A DNA stretch of 64,000 nt, from the NCBI RefSeq assembly GCF_030915525.1, contig NZ_CP133269.1, positions 4,817,001-4,881,000 of the forward strand, in the 5' to 3' direction. This DNA comes from Neobacillus sp. PS2-9. Lineage in GTDB: Bacteria > Bacillota > Bacilli > Bacillales > Cytobacillaceae. Every line of letters begins with the position of its first letter. Position 1 is the first letter of the stretch. The notes below the pieces were generated by a model that ran no database searches, was not told the origin of the DNA, and saw nothing but the letters and a program-made list of their open reading frames with translations. Made by a program: the position numbers and the translations under genes. This document shows positions 8,813-18,026 of the stretch, piece by piece.

Positions 8813-10441
8813 TTAACTAGCCAGCGGCAGTATAATCTCCACTAGTGTTCCTTCATTCATTTTACTCTTATATGATATACTGCCATGGTGTTGCTTAAGT
8901 ATTTTATGACAAATCATGATTCCTAAGCCTGTTCCCTTTTCTTTTAAGCTATAGAATGGCTCGCCTAGACGCGGAAGAAGCTCTTCAGGAATCCCGCAAC
9001 CTTGGTCTTGAACAGAAATCAGGCACTCACCTTCAGCACTCTTTCGAAGGCCAATGCTAATTTCTCCGCCATCCTTCATGGCCTCCATCGCATTTTTTAA
9101 AATATTGAGGAATACCTGCTTCAATTGATTCCTTTCACAAGTAATAAAGAAAGCAGTATCTTCCACCTTTAAATTAATTTGAATACCATTCATCAGCGCT
9201 TCTGGGGAAAGTAACTCTAATGTATCTTTTAGTAAATTTCGCAAATCGGTCCGATTTAATTGTACTGCCTGCGGCTTGCCTAAAGAGAGTAATTCGCTGG
9301 TAATCCCCTCTATCCGCTCTAATTCCGTAAGAAGCAAGCGGTCAATTGCGGTATTCTCTCCCCGATAGAGTTGTAGGAATCCTTTGATTGTTGTTAAAGG
9401 GTTTCTGATTTCATGTGCTACTCCCGCAGCCAGTTCCCCGACAATAGAAAGCTTCTCTGATTGCAGTAGGATTTCCTCTGCTTTTTTCCGTTCAGAAACA
9501 TCTCGACTGATAATAACAATATGCTCAACTGATTGTCCTTCTCCTTTAACAGGCATACATCGGGACTCAAATTCTATATAATGACCTTCCTTGTGCTTCA
9601 ATCGGAATTCCAATGCTTGCGATTCCTTCTGTTCAATTATTGTCTTAATTGTATGTTTAAAATCAACGACGTCTTCTACATGAATGAACTTACATAATTT
9701 AAATTTTTCTAGTTCACAACATTGAAAACCTAAAACGACCTCATGTGAAGGTGAAAAGTAACTGATCGAATGATCCTTATTCATCACTATAATAAGATCG
9801 GATGTATTTTCAGCGATGAGGCGATATTTTGATTCACTTTCTTCTAACATTTTATACATATCAGACAGCCTATTATTCAACCTGTGGAGCTTTACATAGG
9901 ACTCAATGAGTAAAGCACCAATGACCACTCCTAACATGACAAATAATATATATTGAATGTGAAAGAATGGCTTGTCTCTAAATACATTGAAAAGAAATGG
10001 AACCGTTACTATGTAGATGACCACATAGGAGGCAAAGAAAATGGCACTCCTTTTGATCGCGGTCAACCGCGAAATATACACATGGATAATCGAAAAACTA
10101 ATCATAATGATGGACCAGCCAATAATAGCCGGCATCCATTGACCACTTGAATACAATCTTATGAGCAATGAAAAAATCCCAGTAATGAACCCTGCAATCG
10201 GTCCGAGATAGGCGAAAACCAGGATAACAGGAGCGTACCGTATATCGTACGAATAACCATCCTGGTGAATGGATAATAAGACAAGAATGATTGAAACAAT
10301 CCCCCCGTATAATCCCACCCAAAGTTGAACTTTCTTAAAGGGTCTATGATTGATAAACGAGCGTATTACCAGTGGCAAACTAACCATGAGTGAAAATATG
10401 GAGAGATTCATAATATAGTCTAAAAGGATCACTGATTCCAC
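8813..10441 (-). CDS. membrane sensor histidine kinase, KinB-like orphan
   Basis: Likely an input kinase of a phosphorelay. The 542-residue protein has about five or six membrane segments in residues 1-200 (LytS-like 5TM type, with YAPVILVFAYLGPIAGFITG), a PAS domain (about 208-320) and HisKA with the phospho-accepting histidine in GVAHEIRNPLTTIKGF. The HATPase carries the N box NILKNAMEAMKDGG, DQGCGIPEE and GTGLGIMICHK. No response regulator is adjacent, as is usual for sporulation kinases feeding Spo0F; that link is inference. Both GTG 10441 and GTG 10432 have AAGGG/AGGTGG sites; I keep the longer form. Confidence 0.88.
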   Translation of the reverse strand: MESVILLDYIMNLSIFSLMVSLPLVIRSFINHRPFKKVQLWVGLYGGIVSIILVLLSIHQDGYSYDIRYAPVILVFAYLGPIAGFITGIFSLLIRLYSSGQWMPAIIGWSIIMISFSIIHVYISRLTAIKRSAIFFASYVVIYIVTVPFLFNVFRDKPFFHIQYILFVMLGVVIGALLIESYVKLHRLNNRLSDMYKMLEESESKYRLIAENTSDLIIVMNKDHSISYFSPSHEVVLGFQCCELEKFKLCKFIHVEDVVDFKHTIKTIIEQKESQALEFRLKHKEGHYIEFESRCMPVKGEGQSVEHIVIISRDVSERKKAEEILLQSEKLSIVGELAAGVAHEIRNPLTTIKGFLQLYRGENTAIDRLLLTELERIEGITSELLSLGKPQAVQLNRTDLRNLLKDTLELLSPEALMNGIQINLKVEDTAFFITCERNQLKQVFLNILKNAMEAMKDGGEISIGLRKSAEGECLISVQDQGCGIPEELLPRLGEPFYSLKEKGTGLGIMICHKILKQHHGSISYKSKMNEGTLVEIILPLAS

Positions 10442-10559
10442 CTATCCCTTGTTAAAATCTTACTATTTTCTCTTATATTAAACTAGAATATCCACTATTG
10501 CTATAAGGAAAATATATATTTGGTTGGTATTTTTGTCCAATTAATATAATTGGTCAAAA

Positions 10560-10595
10560 AAAGAAAAAGACCTTTCCGCCGCTGCGAAAAAGTCT
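10560..10595 (-). terminator. terminator of the M20 hydrolase gene
   Basis: The minus strand reads AGACTTTTTCGC, loop AGCG, GCGGAAAGGTCT, then TTTTTC. All twelve positions pair when G-U is allowed. Confidence 0.7.
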
Positions 10596-10616
10596 ATGAG
10601 ATATTTATAAGTGAAC

Positions 10617-11849
10617 CTATTTTGATAATAAAGCAAGCACGGTGTCTAAAATAACATTTACACCTTTTTCACAGTCTTCCCACGTCGTCAGTTCTACCTC
10701 GCAATGGCTCTTTCCATTGATACTTGGCACAAACAGCATGGCGGTCGGAACATAGCTGGCAATAAATTGAGCATCATGCCCTGCACCGCTAACCATTCGT
10801 TTATTGGAGTATCCAAGCGACTGGGCAGATTGCTCTAAAAGCTCGCAGATTTCCGGCTCAAACCAAACCGTATTCCGTTCCCATAGTTTAGTAGTCTTGA
10901 TCTCACAGCCTTCATTTTCTGCGAACTGAGGAAGCCCATGAATGAAATCTTTGACGGTGTTGACGATTTCCATATCCTTATGTCTTGCCTCAAGAGTAAA
11001 AATTACTTTATTTGGGATAACGGTATGAATGCTTGGATATACGTTCATTCGACCGATTGTAAATACTAACTCTTCATCCAGGCTGCCTAAACGTTGACGG
11101 ATTTCATTAATAAGGTTGTTCGTTGCAAAAAGAGCATCTTTTCGCATATCCATTGGTGTAGTACCTGCATGGTCGGATTCTCCTGTTACTTCTATTTCAT
11201 AACAGCACATCCCTACCACACACTCGACAACACCAATGGTGAGTGCCTCTTTTTCTAAAATAGGCCCTTGTTCAATATGCAGCTCTAAAAGGGCAGTCGC
11301 TTCTTTGAGTCGATTGTCTACCTCACCCTCATAACCGATAGCCTTTAAGGCCTCTTCAAAGGTAGTACCTTCTGCATCTTTCTTTTGCAGCATAACCGAT
11401 TTATCAAATTTCCCAGATAGGACACCGGAAGCCATCATAGAAGGCTCGAATCTTGCCCCTTCTTCATTAGTAAAATTAACAATAGTAATTGGAATTTTGG
11501 GTTTGATGTTATTTTCTACCAGTGTTCTAACTACTTCTAAGCCGGTAACTACTCCTAGTACACCGTCGAAGCGCCCGCCTTTTTTCACGGTATCCAAATG
11601 GGACCCTATTAAAATAGGCGGTTTATTTTCGGTCCCTTCAAGTGTGGCGTACATACATCCCATATCATCGATTTTGACCGACATGCCTAACTCTTCGCAG
11701 CAGGAACGAAAGTAATCTCTAACGCGACGGTCTTCCTCTGATAACGACAATCTTGTAACCCCATTGTTTTCTGTCCGGCCAAAATCCGCAAATCGTTCCA
11801 GTTCCTTCATCAGTCTTTCCCCATTAATCAATAGCTTTTGTTTTTGCAT
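10617..11849 (-). CDS. M20-family amidohydrolase, N-carbamoyl-L-amino acid hydrolase / allantoate amidohydrolase type
   Basis: Zinc or manganese hydrolase cleaving an N-carbamoyl or ureido group, probably in hydantoin, purine or pyrimidine breakdown. The 410-residue protein shows the metal ligand set of the HyuC/AllC group: GSHLDTV, GGRFDGVLG, NEEGARF, LELHIEQGP and a late SHCEVE histidine. The dimerisation lid with SDHAGTTPMDMRKDA is present. I start at ATG 11849, 8 bases after GGGGAG, not at GTG 11858. Substrate is uncertain since no allantoin or hydantoin genes are adjacent; an MFS transporter is divergent. Confidence 0.88.
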   Translation of the reverse strand: MQKQKLLINGERLMKELERFADFGRTENNGVTRLSLSEEDRRVRDYFRSCCEELGMSVKIDDMGCMYATLEGTENKPPILIGSHLDTVKKGGRFDGVLGVVTGLEVVRTLVENNIKPKIPITIVNFTNEEGARFEPSMMASGVLSGKFDKSVMLQKKDAEGTTFEEALKAIGYEGEVDNRLKEATALLELHIEQGPILEKEALTIGVVECVVGMCCYEIEVTGESDHAGTTPMDMRKDALFATNNLINEIRQRLGSLDEELVFTIGRMNVYPSIHTVIPNKVIFTLEARHKDMEIVNTVKDFIHGLPQFAENEGCEIKTTKLWERNTVWFEPEICELLEQSAQSLGYSNKRMVSGAGHDAQFIASYVPTAMLFVPSINGKSHCEVELTTWEDCEKGVNVILDTVLALLSK

Positions 11850-12164
11850 ACTGAACACTCCCCTTTTTAAATAATGAGATTACGTCTGTTTCCATTACTG
11901 TTTTATTGAATCTCATGGAGATGAAAAGCTTAGGATGGTTTAGTTGAGCCGATGGAAAAGGATTATGTTACCTTTGTAATTATGTAAAAATTCAGTCAAT
12001 AAGTTTATTATACAATACTACCAGCCACAGTCATTAGACAAAACATCAAATCTTTCCAAGCAATTGTTTTATAGTTTGTATGATTTCATATTTTTCTTTT
12101 ACTAAATTAGAAATTATTGTATCTTTGAAGGAAATATATAGATAAGAAACGTGAGGCACATCGT
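11850..12164. promoter_or_regulatory. divergent promoter region between the M20 hydrolase and MFS genes
   Basis: About 315 AT-rich bases with no gene. On the minus strand TTGTATAAT (12015-12007) is an extended -10 about 160 bases before the hydrolase start; the -35 is weak. No riboswitch fold or operator was recognised. Confidence 0.35.
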
Positions 12165-13388
12165 ATGTGGAGAAACAGGAATGTTTGGATTTTACTGTCT
12201 GGGGAGTTTATTGCGGGCCTGGGGTTGTGGCTGGGCATTATTGGGAACCTAGAGTTTATGCAGGCGAAACTTCCTTCGGATTTCTTAAAATCATTACTTT
12301 TAGCAGGAGGGTTACTTGCCGGGATTGCTGTCGGACCATATGCTGGCAGGCTAACCGATCAAGCTAGTAAGAAAAGAGTCATGTTAATAGCCGGTTTCGT
12401 ACGTGCTATTAGTGTGATTTTTATGCTTATTGCCATCCATACCGGTTCCATTTGGTGGATGGCCGTGTTTTTGGTTCTACTGCAAATTTCAGCTGCTTTT
12501 TATTTTCCAGCACTTCAGGCAGCACTTCCACTTATTGTGGCTGATAAAGATTTGCTTCAGTTAAACGGGGTTCATATGAACGTATCTACCCTGTCACGGA
12601 TTATTGGAACCGCACTGGCTGGAGTCTTGCTGGTGGTTCTGCCCTTATCCATGCTCTATGTAGGTTCGCTTGTAGGATATGTGGGGCTCTTTATCCTTAC
12701 CTGGTTCTTGAATTTTGGTGAAAGACAACTAGATAAACCAGAAAAGATGAACAACAAGTCTTCAGAGAAGAATAGTTTTAAAGATGTTTTTCCCATCATT
12801 AAAAATCTACCGATTGTCTATATGACACTTATTATGACACTTGTACCGGTGCTGTTTCTCGGCGGATTCAACCTGTTAGTCATTAATATCAGTGAACTCC
12901 AGCATAGTTCAGCTATAAAAGGTTGGATCTACACTGCTGAAGGGATTTCCTTCATGCTTGGTGCCTTTATTATTAAGCTGATCACTGACAGGGTATCACC
13001 TTATATCATATTGTTTTTTTGTTCATTTTTAATCGGCGGCTCAGAGTTGTTCCTTTATTTAGCGAATGTTCCTGTGTTAAGTGTATTGGCCTTTGCCTTA
13101 TTTGGCTTTTCCGTAGGCTGCTTTTTCCCAACAGCCGCTACCATTTTCCAAACAAAAGTGCCAAAGGAGTATCACGGACGGTTCTTTTCCTTCCGTAATA
13201 TGCTGGACCGAATTTCCTTTCAGATTGTCCTGCTGATCAGCGGTTTTCTCCTAGATTTAATCGGCCTGCAGCTTATGTGCGTCCTATTCGGTGCAATATC
13301 CATTATCACGACCACCATTTTCTACACTAGGCACAAGCGGATACAAATGGTCCAACAAAACCAAAAAAAGGCATCATCCAGTACATAG
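12165..13388 (+). CDS. MFS transporter, macrolide-efflux-like (MFS_3 type)
   Basis: Predicted drug/H+ or metabolite exporter of the cytoplasmic membrane. The 407 residues hold about 12 hydrophobic segments in two halves with a charged loop (about 185-200, ERQLDKPEKMNNKSSEKN). The motif A-like loop AGRLTDQASKKRVMLIAGFVRA follows segment 2, as in MefA-like pumps. GTGAGG precedes the ATG by 8 bases. The substrate cannot be inferred. The last codons form the left arm of its terminator. Confidence 0.82.
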   Translation: MWRNRNVWILLSGEFIAGLGLWLGIIGNLEFMQAKLPSDFLKSLLLAGGLLAGIAVGPYAGRLTDQASKKRVMLIAGFVRAISVIFMLIAIHTGSIWWMAVFLVLLQISAAFYFPALQAALPLIVADKDLLQLNGVHMNVSTLSRIIGTALAGVLLVVLPLSMLYVGSLVGYVGLFILTWFLNFGERQLDKPEKMNNKSSEKNSFKDVFPIIKNLPIVYMTLIMTLVPVLFLGGFNLLVINISELQHSSAIKGWIYTAEGISFMLGAFIIKLITDRVSPYIILFFCSFLIGGSELFLYLANVPVLSVLAFALFGFSVGCFFPTAATIFQTKVPKEYHGRFFSFRNMLDRISFQIVLLISGFLLDLIGLQLMCVLFGAISIITTTIFYTRHKRIQMVQQNQKKASSST

Positions 13389-13404
13389 TGGATGATGCCT
13401 TCTT
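13370..13404 (+). terminator. terminator overlapping the MFS stop codon
   Basis: GGCATCATCCA and TGGATGATGCC form an 11-bp perfect stem around the stop codon, followed by TTCTT. The T tract is short. Confidence 0.65.
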
Positions 13405-13408
13405 AGAT

Positions 13409-13454
13409 GTCCACGGCAGTAGGACAATTGTCCACGGATGGTGCCTAACACCCC
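13409..13454. repeat. GTGCCTGACACC-family repeat, degenerate copy
   Basis: Contains AGGACAATTGTCCACGGATGGTGCCTAACACC, split here by reading only: the palindromic GGACAATTGTCC centre and a right arm with one change (CTAACACC). The left arm GGTGTCAGGCACC is missing. Compare complete copies at 16325 and 19749. Confidence 0.65.
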
Positions 13455-13461
13455 AAAAGTT

Positions 13462-14112
13462 TTAAATGATGTCCTCTTCTTTGGCTTTTAACGCAGCCTG
13501 AAAGCGGTCTTTTACGTCGAGTTTGTGATAGATGCTTGATATGTAGTTTTTGACGGTTCCTTCGGATAAGAAAAGTTTTTCTGCGATTTGTTTGTTGCTG
13601 AGACCATAAGCTAAATTTTGGAGGATTTGCTCTTCCCGCTCTGTTAGTCCGTACTTAGGCTTGCTCGGTTTTTCATTAACTTCCTTTGTCGTTTGAATCT
13701 GTGAAACTAACGCCTTAGCTAATTCCTGCGATAATAAGGTTCCTTCTTTATGAATATGTTTGATACCGGAAATTAAATCCCTCGGATGAATCGCTTTTAA
13801 AAGATAGCCTTCCGCCCCAATCGAGAGAGCTTCTACCACCTGCTCCACCTCTTGAAAAGTTGTTAAAATCATAATTTTAATTCCCGGCCACTTTTGCTTA
13901 ATGATTCTCGTTGCATCGATACCATTTAATACAGGCATTTGGATATCCATCAACACCAGTGATGGCTGTAGTGTTTCACAAAGCTCTACTGCCTCTGCCC
14001 CATTTGCAGCTACCCCCACCACTTCGATGTCGTTATCTGTATTTAATACAAACGCTAAGCTTTCTCGTATTAATTCCTGGTCATCGACAACCAGTAGCTT
14101 AATTGTCTTCAT
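13462..14112 (-). CDS. NarL/LuxR-family response regulator
   Basis: Phosphorylation-controlled DNA-binding regulator, partner of the kinase encoded just upstream. The 216 residues comprise a receiver domain with VVDDQELIRESL (acidic pair), the phospho-acceptor in SLVLMDIQMPVLNG and the conserved lysine in YLLKAI. The C-terminal LuxR HTH reads LTEREEQILQNLAYGLSNKQ and EGTVKNYISSIYHKL. GGGGGTAGG precedes the ATG. The start lies 4 bases after the kinase stop, so the pair is translationally linked. The likely target is the divergent DUF4097 gene and its palindrome at 15380-15420. Confidence 0.92.
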   Translation of the reverse strand: MKTIKLLVVDDQELIRESLAFVLNTDNDIEVVGVAANGAEAVELCETLQPSLVLMDIQMPVLNGIDATRIIKQKWPGIKIMILTTFQEVEQVVEALSIGAEGYLLKAIHPRDLISGIKHIHKEGTLLSQELAKALVSQIQTTKEVNEKPSKPKYGLTEREEQILQNLAYGLSNKQIAEKLFLSEGTVKNYISSIYHKLDVKDRFQAALKAKEEDII

Positions 14113-14116
14113 TTTC

Positions 14117-15316
14117 CTACCCCCTTAATGGAAGGGTACAAACTACCGTAACCCCTTCATTTACTATATTTTCAATCCGTAACGTCCCATTAAGTTCCTC
14201 TAGTCGATTTTTCATAGCTGTTAATCCAAAACCCCAAATATCGGACTCCATTCTTTTTCCATTGTTAGTCACTTTCAGTTCCATCATTTTTTCCGAAAAA
14301 TGAATCGTGGCGGAAATAGACGAAGCCTCCCCATGTCGCTTGGAATTTGTCATACACTCCTGTAAACAGCGCACAAAGGTTAATTTTATCCGGGGAGAGA
14401 CGGTGGGCTCAGCCCCTAAAATAAAAAATCCTACCTTTGTGTTTGTATGCGTTCCGAAATCTGTTATTAATTTTTCCAGTTGGGTTGTTAACGGTAAGTT
14501 GTCTTCGGTAGGAGCAATTTGATGAATTGTCCTTCTAACCTCTGATAGTCCCTCTCTAGCTACCTCAGCTAAACTCGTTAATTTTTCAGCCGCAAGCTTA
14601 GGGTGACTTTCAATCATATAAGAAATAGCGTCCAATCCAACCGTCACAGATGTAAAATGGTGGCCGATGGAATCATGGAGATCTCTGGCCATCCGATTAC
14701 GCTCCTCTAACAGGGCTAATTTTTCTACTTCTGCCGCATATTGCTCAAGTGCCTTGTTTTGTTGCTGAATAAGTTCAACCTGTTTCATATTTTCCGATAA
14801 AAGATGTTTGTACCGCTTTTGCGATTTCGTAATGAGATTAAAGCCCAACCCAATTCCGAAGAATAAGAGGACATCAATGTATTGCAGGTAAAAGCTAAAA
14901 AGGTTATCAATCGTCCAATAACGATTGGCAGGGAGAAGAATTACAAATAGAGGAATAGACCAAGGTGCCGTTCTTTTTGTCATTAAATAGCCAATCATCA
15001 GGATGGGCATGAGAATAATGGAAGTGCTTAAATTAATCCCCAAAATAATATTTATATAGATTGAAAATCCGCCTGACAGAATCAGCTCGGTAAGGGCATA
15101 AAGAGTAGGATTGCTGTATCCCGGTCGCCAAAAAACTAAGGGAACGAAGAAGCCTAAGGAAACAAAAGCTGCAAATTCCAAATAGGAGAGATGACCAAGC
15201 CTTTCGCTGTACACATAATAATACGTTAATCCCGTTGCATACCATCCGCATCTTAATGAGAAGAGTAACCAATCAATCCACATCCAACGTTTACCTTCCA
15301 AACCCACCACAACCAT
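14117..15316 (-). CDS. sensor histidine kinase, HisKA_3 (NarX/DesK/LiaS-like)
   Basis: Membrane kinase of a two-component pair. The 399 residues have five or six membrane segments (about 10-165), a coiled coil (LLSENMKQVELIQQQNKALE region) and the H box ARDLHDSIGHHF. The dimerisation domain and a HATPase follow with QECMTNSKRHGEAS and WGFGLTAMKNRLEELNG. It resembles kinases sensing envelope or membrane state, which fits the DUF4097 protein across the divergent region. ATG 15316 lacks a clear ribosome site; ATG 15283 with GGAAGG 10 bases upstream may be the real start. Confidence 0.9.
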   Translation of the reverse strand: MVVVGLEGKRWMWIDWLLFSLRCGWYATGLTYYYVYSERLGHLSYLEFAAFVSLGFFVPLVFWRPGYSNPTLYALTELILSGGFSIYINIILGINLSTSIILMPILMIGYLMTKRTAPWSIPLFVILLPANRYWTIDNLFSFYLQYIDVLLFFGIGLGFNLITKSQKRYKHLLSENMKQVELIQQQNKALEQYAAEVEKLALLEERNRMARDLHDSIGHHFTSVTVGLDAISYMIESHPKLAAEKLTSLAEVAREGLSEVRRTIHQIAPTEDNLPLTTQLEKLITDFGTHTNTKVGFFILGAEPTVSPRIKLTFVRCLQECMTNSKRHGEASSISATIHFSEKMMELKVTNNGKRMESDIWGFGLTAMKNRLEELNGTLRIENIVNEGVTVVCTLPLRG

Positions 15317-15379
15317 TCTACACTTCTATTACTTTTATATTACTTGATGAACCCCATTCGGTATAGTATCCCTTGTCAT

Positions 15380-15420
15380 AAAAAGTCATGACTCATTTCA
15401 CTACGGTCATATGACTTTTT
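15380..15420. promoter_or_regulatory. 41-bp inverted repeat in the divergent kinase/DUF4097 promoter region
   Basis: AAAAAGTCAT (15380-15389) and ATGACTTTTT (15411-15420) are perfect arms, with nested GTCATGAC and GTCATATGAC half sites. It sits between the divergent genes, so it is a good candidate site for the cognate response regulator. It could also end read-through from either side, since both strands carry a T5 tract. Confidence 0.6.
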
Positions 15421-15476
15421 CTCGATAGTATTAGGATAGAAAAACTATTAGCGCGAATCTATAGGAGGAGTATCAA

Positions 15477-16319
15477 ATGAAAATATTAGGTTATATTGGT
15501 ATGTTTTTAGGAATTATTTTATTATCTAGCATTGCATTTATCTATTACACGGAAGGCGCAGAGGCTTTCTCTACAAAAACGGTACCCTTGCACGAAGAAC
15601 AAACAATAACTGGTACGGAAGTGAAGAACCTTTTCGTCCATTCAGATTCTGTTGATGTAAAGGTGATCCACGGTTCCCAAAAGGAGATAACTGTTGAACT
15701 AAATGGTGAAGTAAGTGAAAAAATGAAGAATGCCTTTGATTTAACTGTCACTGAGGCGAAAGAAACCTTACTTGTTGATTTAAAAAGAAAATTTCGCCCT
15801 TCCTTTACCGTTTTTGCTATGAATAAGAAAACGGAATTGACCGTTACGATACCGGAGCAATTATATGAGAAGGTTCATGTGGAAACCACCTCTGGTGACA
15901 TACGTGTAAATGATTTATCAGGGAATCAAGTTATGCTTAAAGCCACTTCAGGAGACATTATGGCCCAAAATATCTCTTCAAGTGAAGTATCTGTTCAAGC
16001 TTCTTCAGGCGATATTGAAGTAAATGGGATTTACGCCCAACAGATTACAGTTAGAACGTCTTCAGGAGACATTAACGGAAGGCTAGTAGCAGGGTTTTCT
16101 AACCTGGCTCTAGAAGCAACGAGTGGTGATATAACTCTTGATGCAAACGAAACATCGTTCACTTTGGACTTCACAGCAACGTCAGGAGAGGGTGAAGTCC
16201 ACGTACCAGGCTTCCTATACGAAGAAAAAAACGAAGAAAAGATTTTAGGGAAGAAGGGAGATGGCATGCACTCCATCACCGTAAAAACAACCTCAGGCGA
16301 CTTTACATTCCATGAATAG
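15477..16319 (+). CDS. DUF4097 (LiaG/YvlB-like) membrane-anchored beta-repeat protein
   Basis: Function unknown; members accompany envelope-stress systems such as Lia and Yvl in Bacillus. The 280 residues start with one membrane segment (about 4-24), then an extracytoplasmic domain with seven copies of a TSGD-like motif (TTSGDIRV, ATSGDIMA, ASSGDIEV, TSSGDING, ATSGDITL, ATSGEGEV, TTSGDFTF) about 19-25 residues apart, typical of a right-handed beta structure. AGGAGGAG is 7 bases before the ATG. It is divergent from the two-component pair, which probably controls it. Confidence 0.85.
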   Translation: MKILGYIGMFLGIILLSSIAFIYYTEGAEAFSTKTVPLHEEQTITGTEVKNLFVHSDSVDVKVIHGSQKEITVELNGEVSEKMKNAFDLTVTEAKETLLVDLKRKFRPSFTVFAMNKKTELTVTIPEQLYEKVHVETTSGDIRVNDLSGNQVMLKATSGDIMAQNISSSEVSVQASSGDIEVNGIYAQQITVRTSSGDINGRLVAGFSNLALEATSGDITLDANETSFTLDFTATSGEGEVHVPGFLYEEKNEEKILGKKGDGMHSITVKTTSGDFTFHE

Positions 16320-16324
16320 AAGAA

Positions 16325-16382
16325 GGGGTGTCCACCACTCACGGACGATTGTCCACAAATGGTGCCTGACACCCCTTTTTTT
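16325..16382 (+). terminator. terminator made of a GTGCCTGACACC-family repeat
   Basis: GGGGTGTCCACCA and TGGTGCCTGACACCCC pair into a long stem with the GGACGATTGTCC centre in the loop, and seven Ts follow on the plus strand. It ends the DUF4097 gene and lies 2 bases from the convergent AgcS stop. Confidence 0.8.
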
Positions 16383-16383
16383 A

Positions 16384-17811
16384 TTAGCCTATTTTTTTCT
16401 TTTGGTTTGCGTTTGTTGGTGCACTTTCCCATGCTTCTAGGTTTTGTAAGCCTTCGATGTTTGAAGTATAGAAGACAGGGTTTTGGCCGTTTGCTTTTTG
16501 CTTCTTATAGTCAGCAAGGGCCGCAAAAGCAATTTTTCCTAATAGAATAATAGCGATCAGGTTTATAATAGCCATTAATCCCATGAATAAGTCAGCAAGA
16601 CTCCAAACAAAGCTCAGTTCTGCTAATGATCCAAACGCAACCATGCCGACAACGGCAATCCGGTACGCGTTTAGCAGCAGCTTGTTATTTTTAATAAATC
16701 CAATATTCGATTCACCGTAGTAGTAATTCCCCACTACAGAACTAAAGGCAAATAAGAATACGATAACAGCAAGGAAAATACCCGCCCATGATCCTAAAGA
16801 GCCTTCAAGGGCGTTTTGCGTTAAGATAATTCCGTTGCCCTCTTTTGAAGTATATAGACCTGATAATAGAATAATAAACGCAGTGGAGCTACAAATAACA
16901 AGTGTATCCACAAAAACACCCAGCGCCTGAATTAGGCCTTGTTTTACAGGATGACTGACATTTGCAGTGGCGGCTGCATTCGGTGCACTACCCATGCCCG
17001 CTTCGTTTGAGAACAGCCCACGTTTGATCCCATTCATCATTGCAGCACCAATTGCTCCTCCAGCTACTTCTTTCATACCAAAAGCACTTTCAAAAATTAA
17101 TGCAAACACGCCAGGAATTTCTGCTATATTCGTTACCATGATGTACAGGGCGATGAGAATATACGCTCCGGCCATAACGGGAACCATCCACTCGGCAACT
17201 TTGGCAATGCGCTTTAGTCCGCCAAAAATAATAACGGCAGTAATAACCGATAAGACAACCGCAATAACCATTTTATTAATTCCGAATGAATTGTTCAGAG
17301 AGCTTGTAATTGTGTTCGCCTGAACAGAGTTAAAGGCAAGTCCAAAAGTTATGGAAATGAGAACAGCAAAAGTAACCCCCATCCAACGGGCTTTCAATGC
17401 TTTTTCCATATAATAAGCGGGACCACCTCGGAAGGTGTCTCCGTCTTTGACTTTATAAATTTGTGCAAGGGTTGCTTCTATAAAAGCAGATGCTGAACCG
17501 ATCAATGCAATTAGCCACATCCAGAAAACAGCTCCTGGTCCACCGGTAGTGATGGCAATGGCCACTCCTGCAAGGTTTCCTGTTCCTACCCTTGATGCCG
17601 TACTGATACAAAAGGCTTGGAAAGATGAGATTCCTTTTTTATCCCCTTTGGTCCCTTCACCCATTAGGAGAAACATCTCTCCCACCATACGGAATTGGAC
17701 AAACTTTGTTCGTAAAGTGAAATAAAGACCTGATCCAATTAATAACACGATAAGAATATAAGACCAGAGTAAGGTATTGGACTCATTTACAAAATTTTCA
17801 ATCATCTTCAT
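16384..17811 (-). CDS. sodium:alanine/glycine symporter, AgcS family
   Basis: Imports alanine or glycine with sodium. The 475-residue protein has about 10-11 membrane segments and the family signatures GTGNLAGVAIAITTGGPGAVF (shown in part), FRGGPAYYMEKAL and FSNEAGMGSAPNAAA. AAGGTGAT precedes the ATG. The C-terminal 50 residues are hydrophilic. It is transcribed alone from a good promoter at 17842-17870. Confidence 0.93.
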   Translation of the reverse strand: MKMIENFVNESNTLLWSYILIVLLIGSGLYFTLRTKFVQFRMVGEMFLLMGEGTKGDKKGISSFQAFCISTASRVGTGNLAGVAIAITTGGPGAVFWMWLIALIGSASAFIEATLAQIYKVKDGDTFRGGPAYYMEKALKARWMGVTFAVLISITFGLAFNSVQANTITSSLNNSFGINKMVIAVVLSVITAVIIFGGLKRIAKVAEWMVPVMAGAYILIALYIMVTNIAEIPGVFALIFESAFGMKEVAGGAIGAAMMNGIKRGLFSNEAGMGSAPNAAATANVSHPVKQGLIQALGVFVDTLVICSSTAFIILLSGLYTSKEGNGIILTQNALEGSLGSWAGIFLAVIVFLFAFSSVVGNYYYGESNIGFIKNNKLLLNAYRIAVVGMVAFGSLAELSFVWSLADLFMGLMAIINLIAIILLGKIAFAALADYKKQKANGQNPVFYTSNIEGLQNLEAWESAPTNANQKKKIG

Positions 17812-17841
17812 CTAATCATCACCTTCTACCCCTTGTTTTTT

Positions 17842-17870
17842 TATATACTGATATAATTTATCAAATTCAA
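17842..17870 (-). promoter_or_regulatory. SigA-type promoter of the AgcS gene
   Basis: The minus strand has TTGAAT (17870-17865), a 17-base spacer and TATATA (17847-17842), 31 bases before the ATG. Confidence 0.65.
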
Positions 17871-18026
17871 AGAACTCTGACAATGTATGAAGTTTCCAGT
17901 TTACTAGACACGATAGAAATCCTCTTTTTCCAAGGGACTTTTTTAAAAGTTTAGGATAATCGTAATATTGTAAAAAAATAGGTCGTTATATCTAATGAAA
18001 TTATGTAAAATAGAAGTAGGGCTAAA

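Noticed and set aside
16031..16432. 133-residue minus-strand ORF
   Set aside because: Antisense to the DUF4097 gene with periodic composition caused by its TSGD repeats; it also crosses a terminator.
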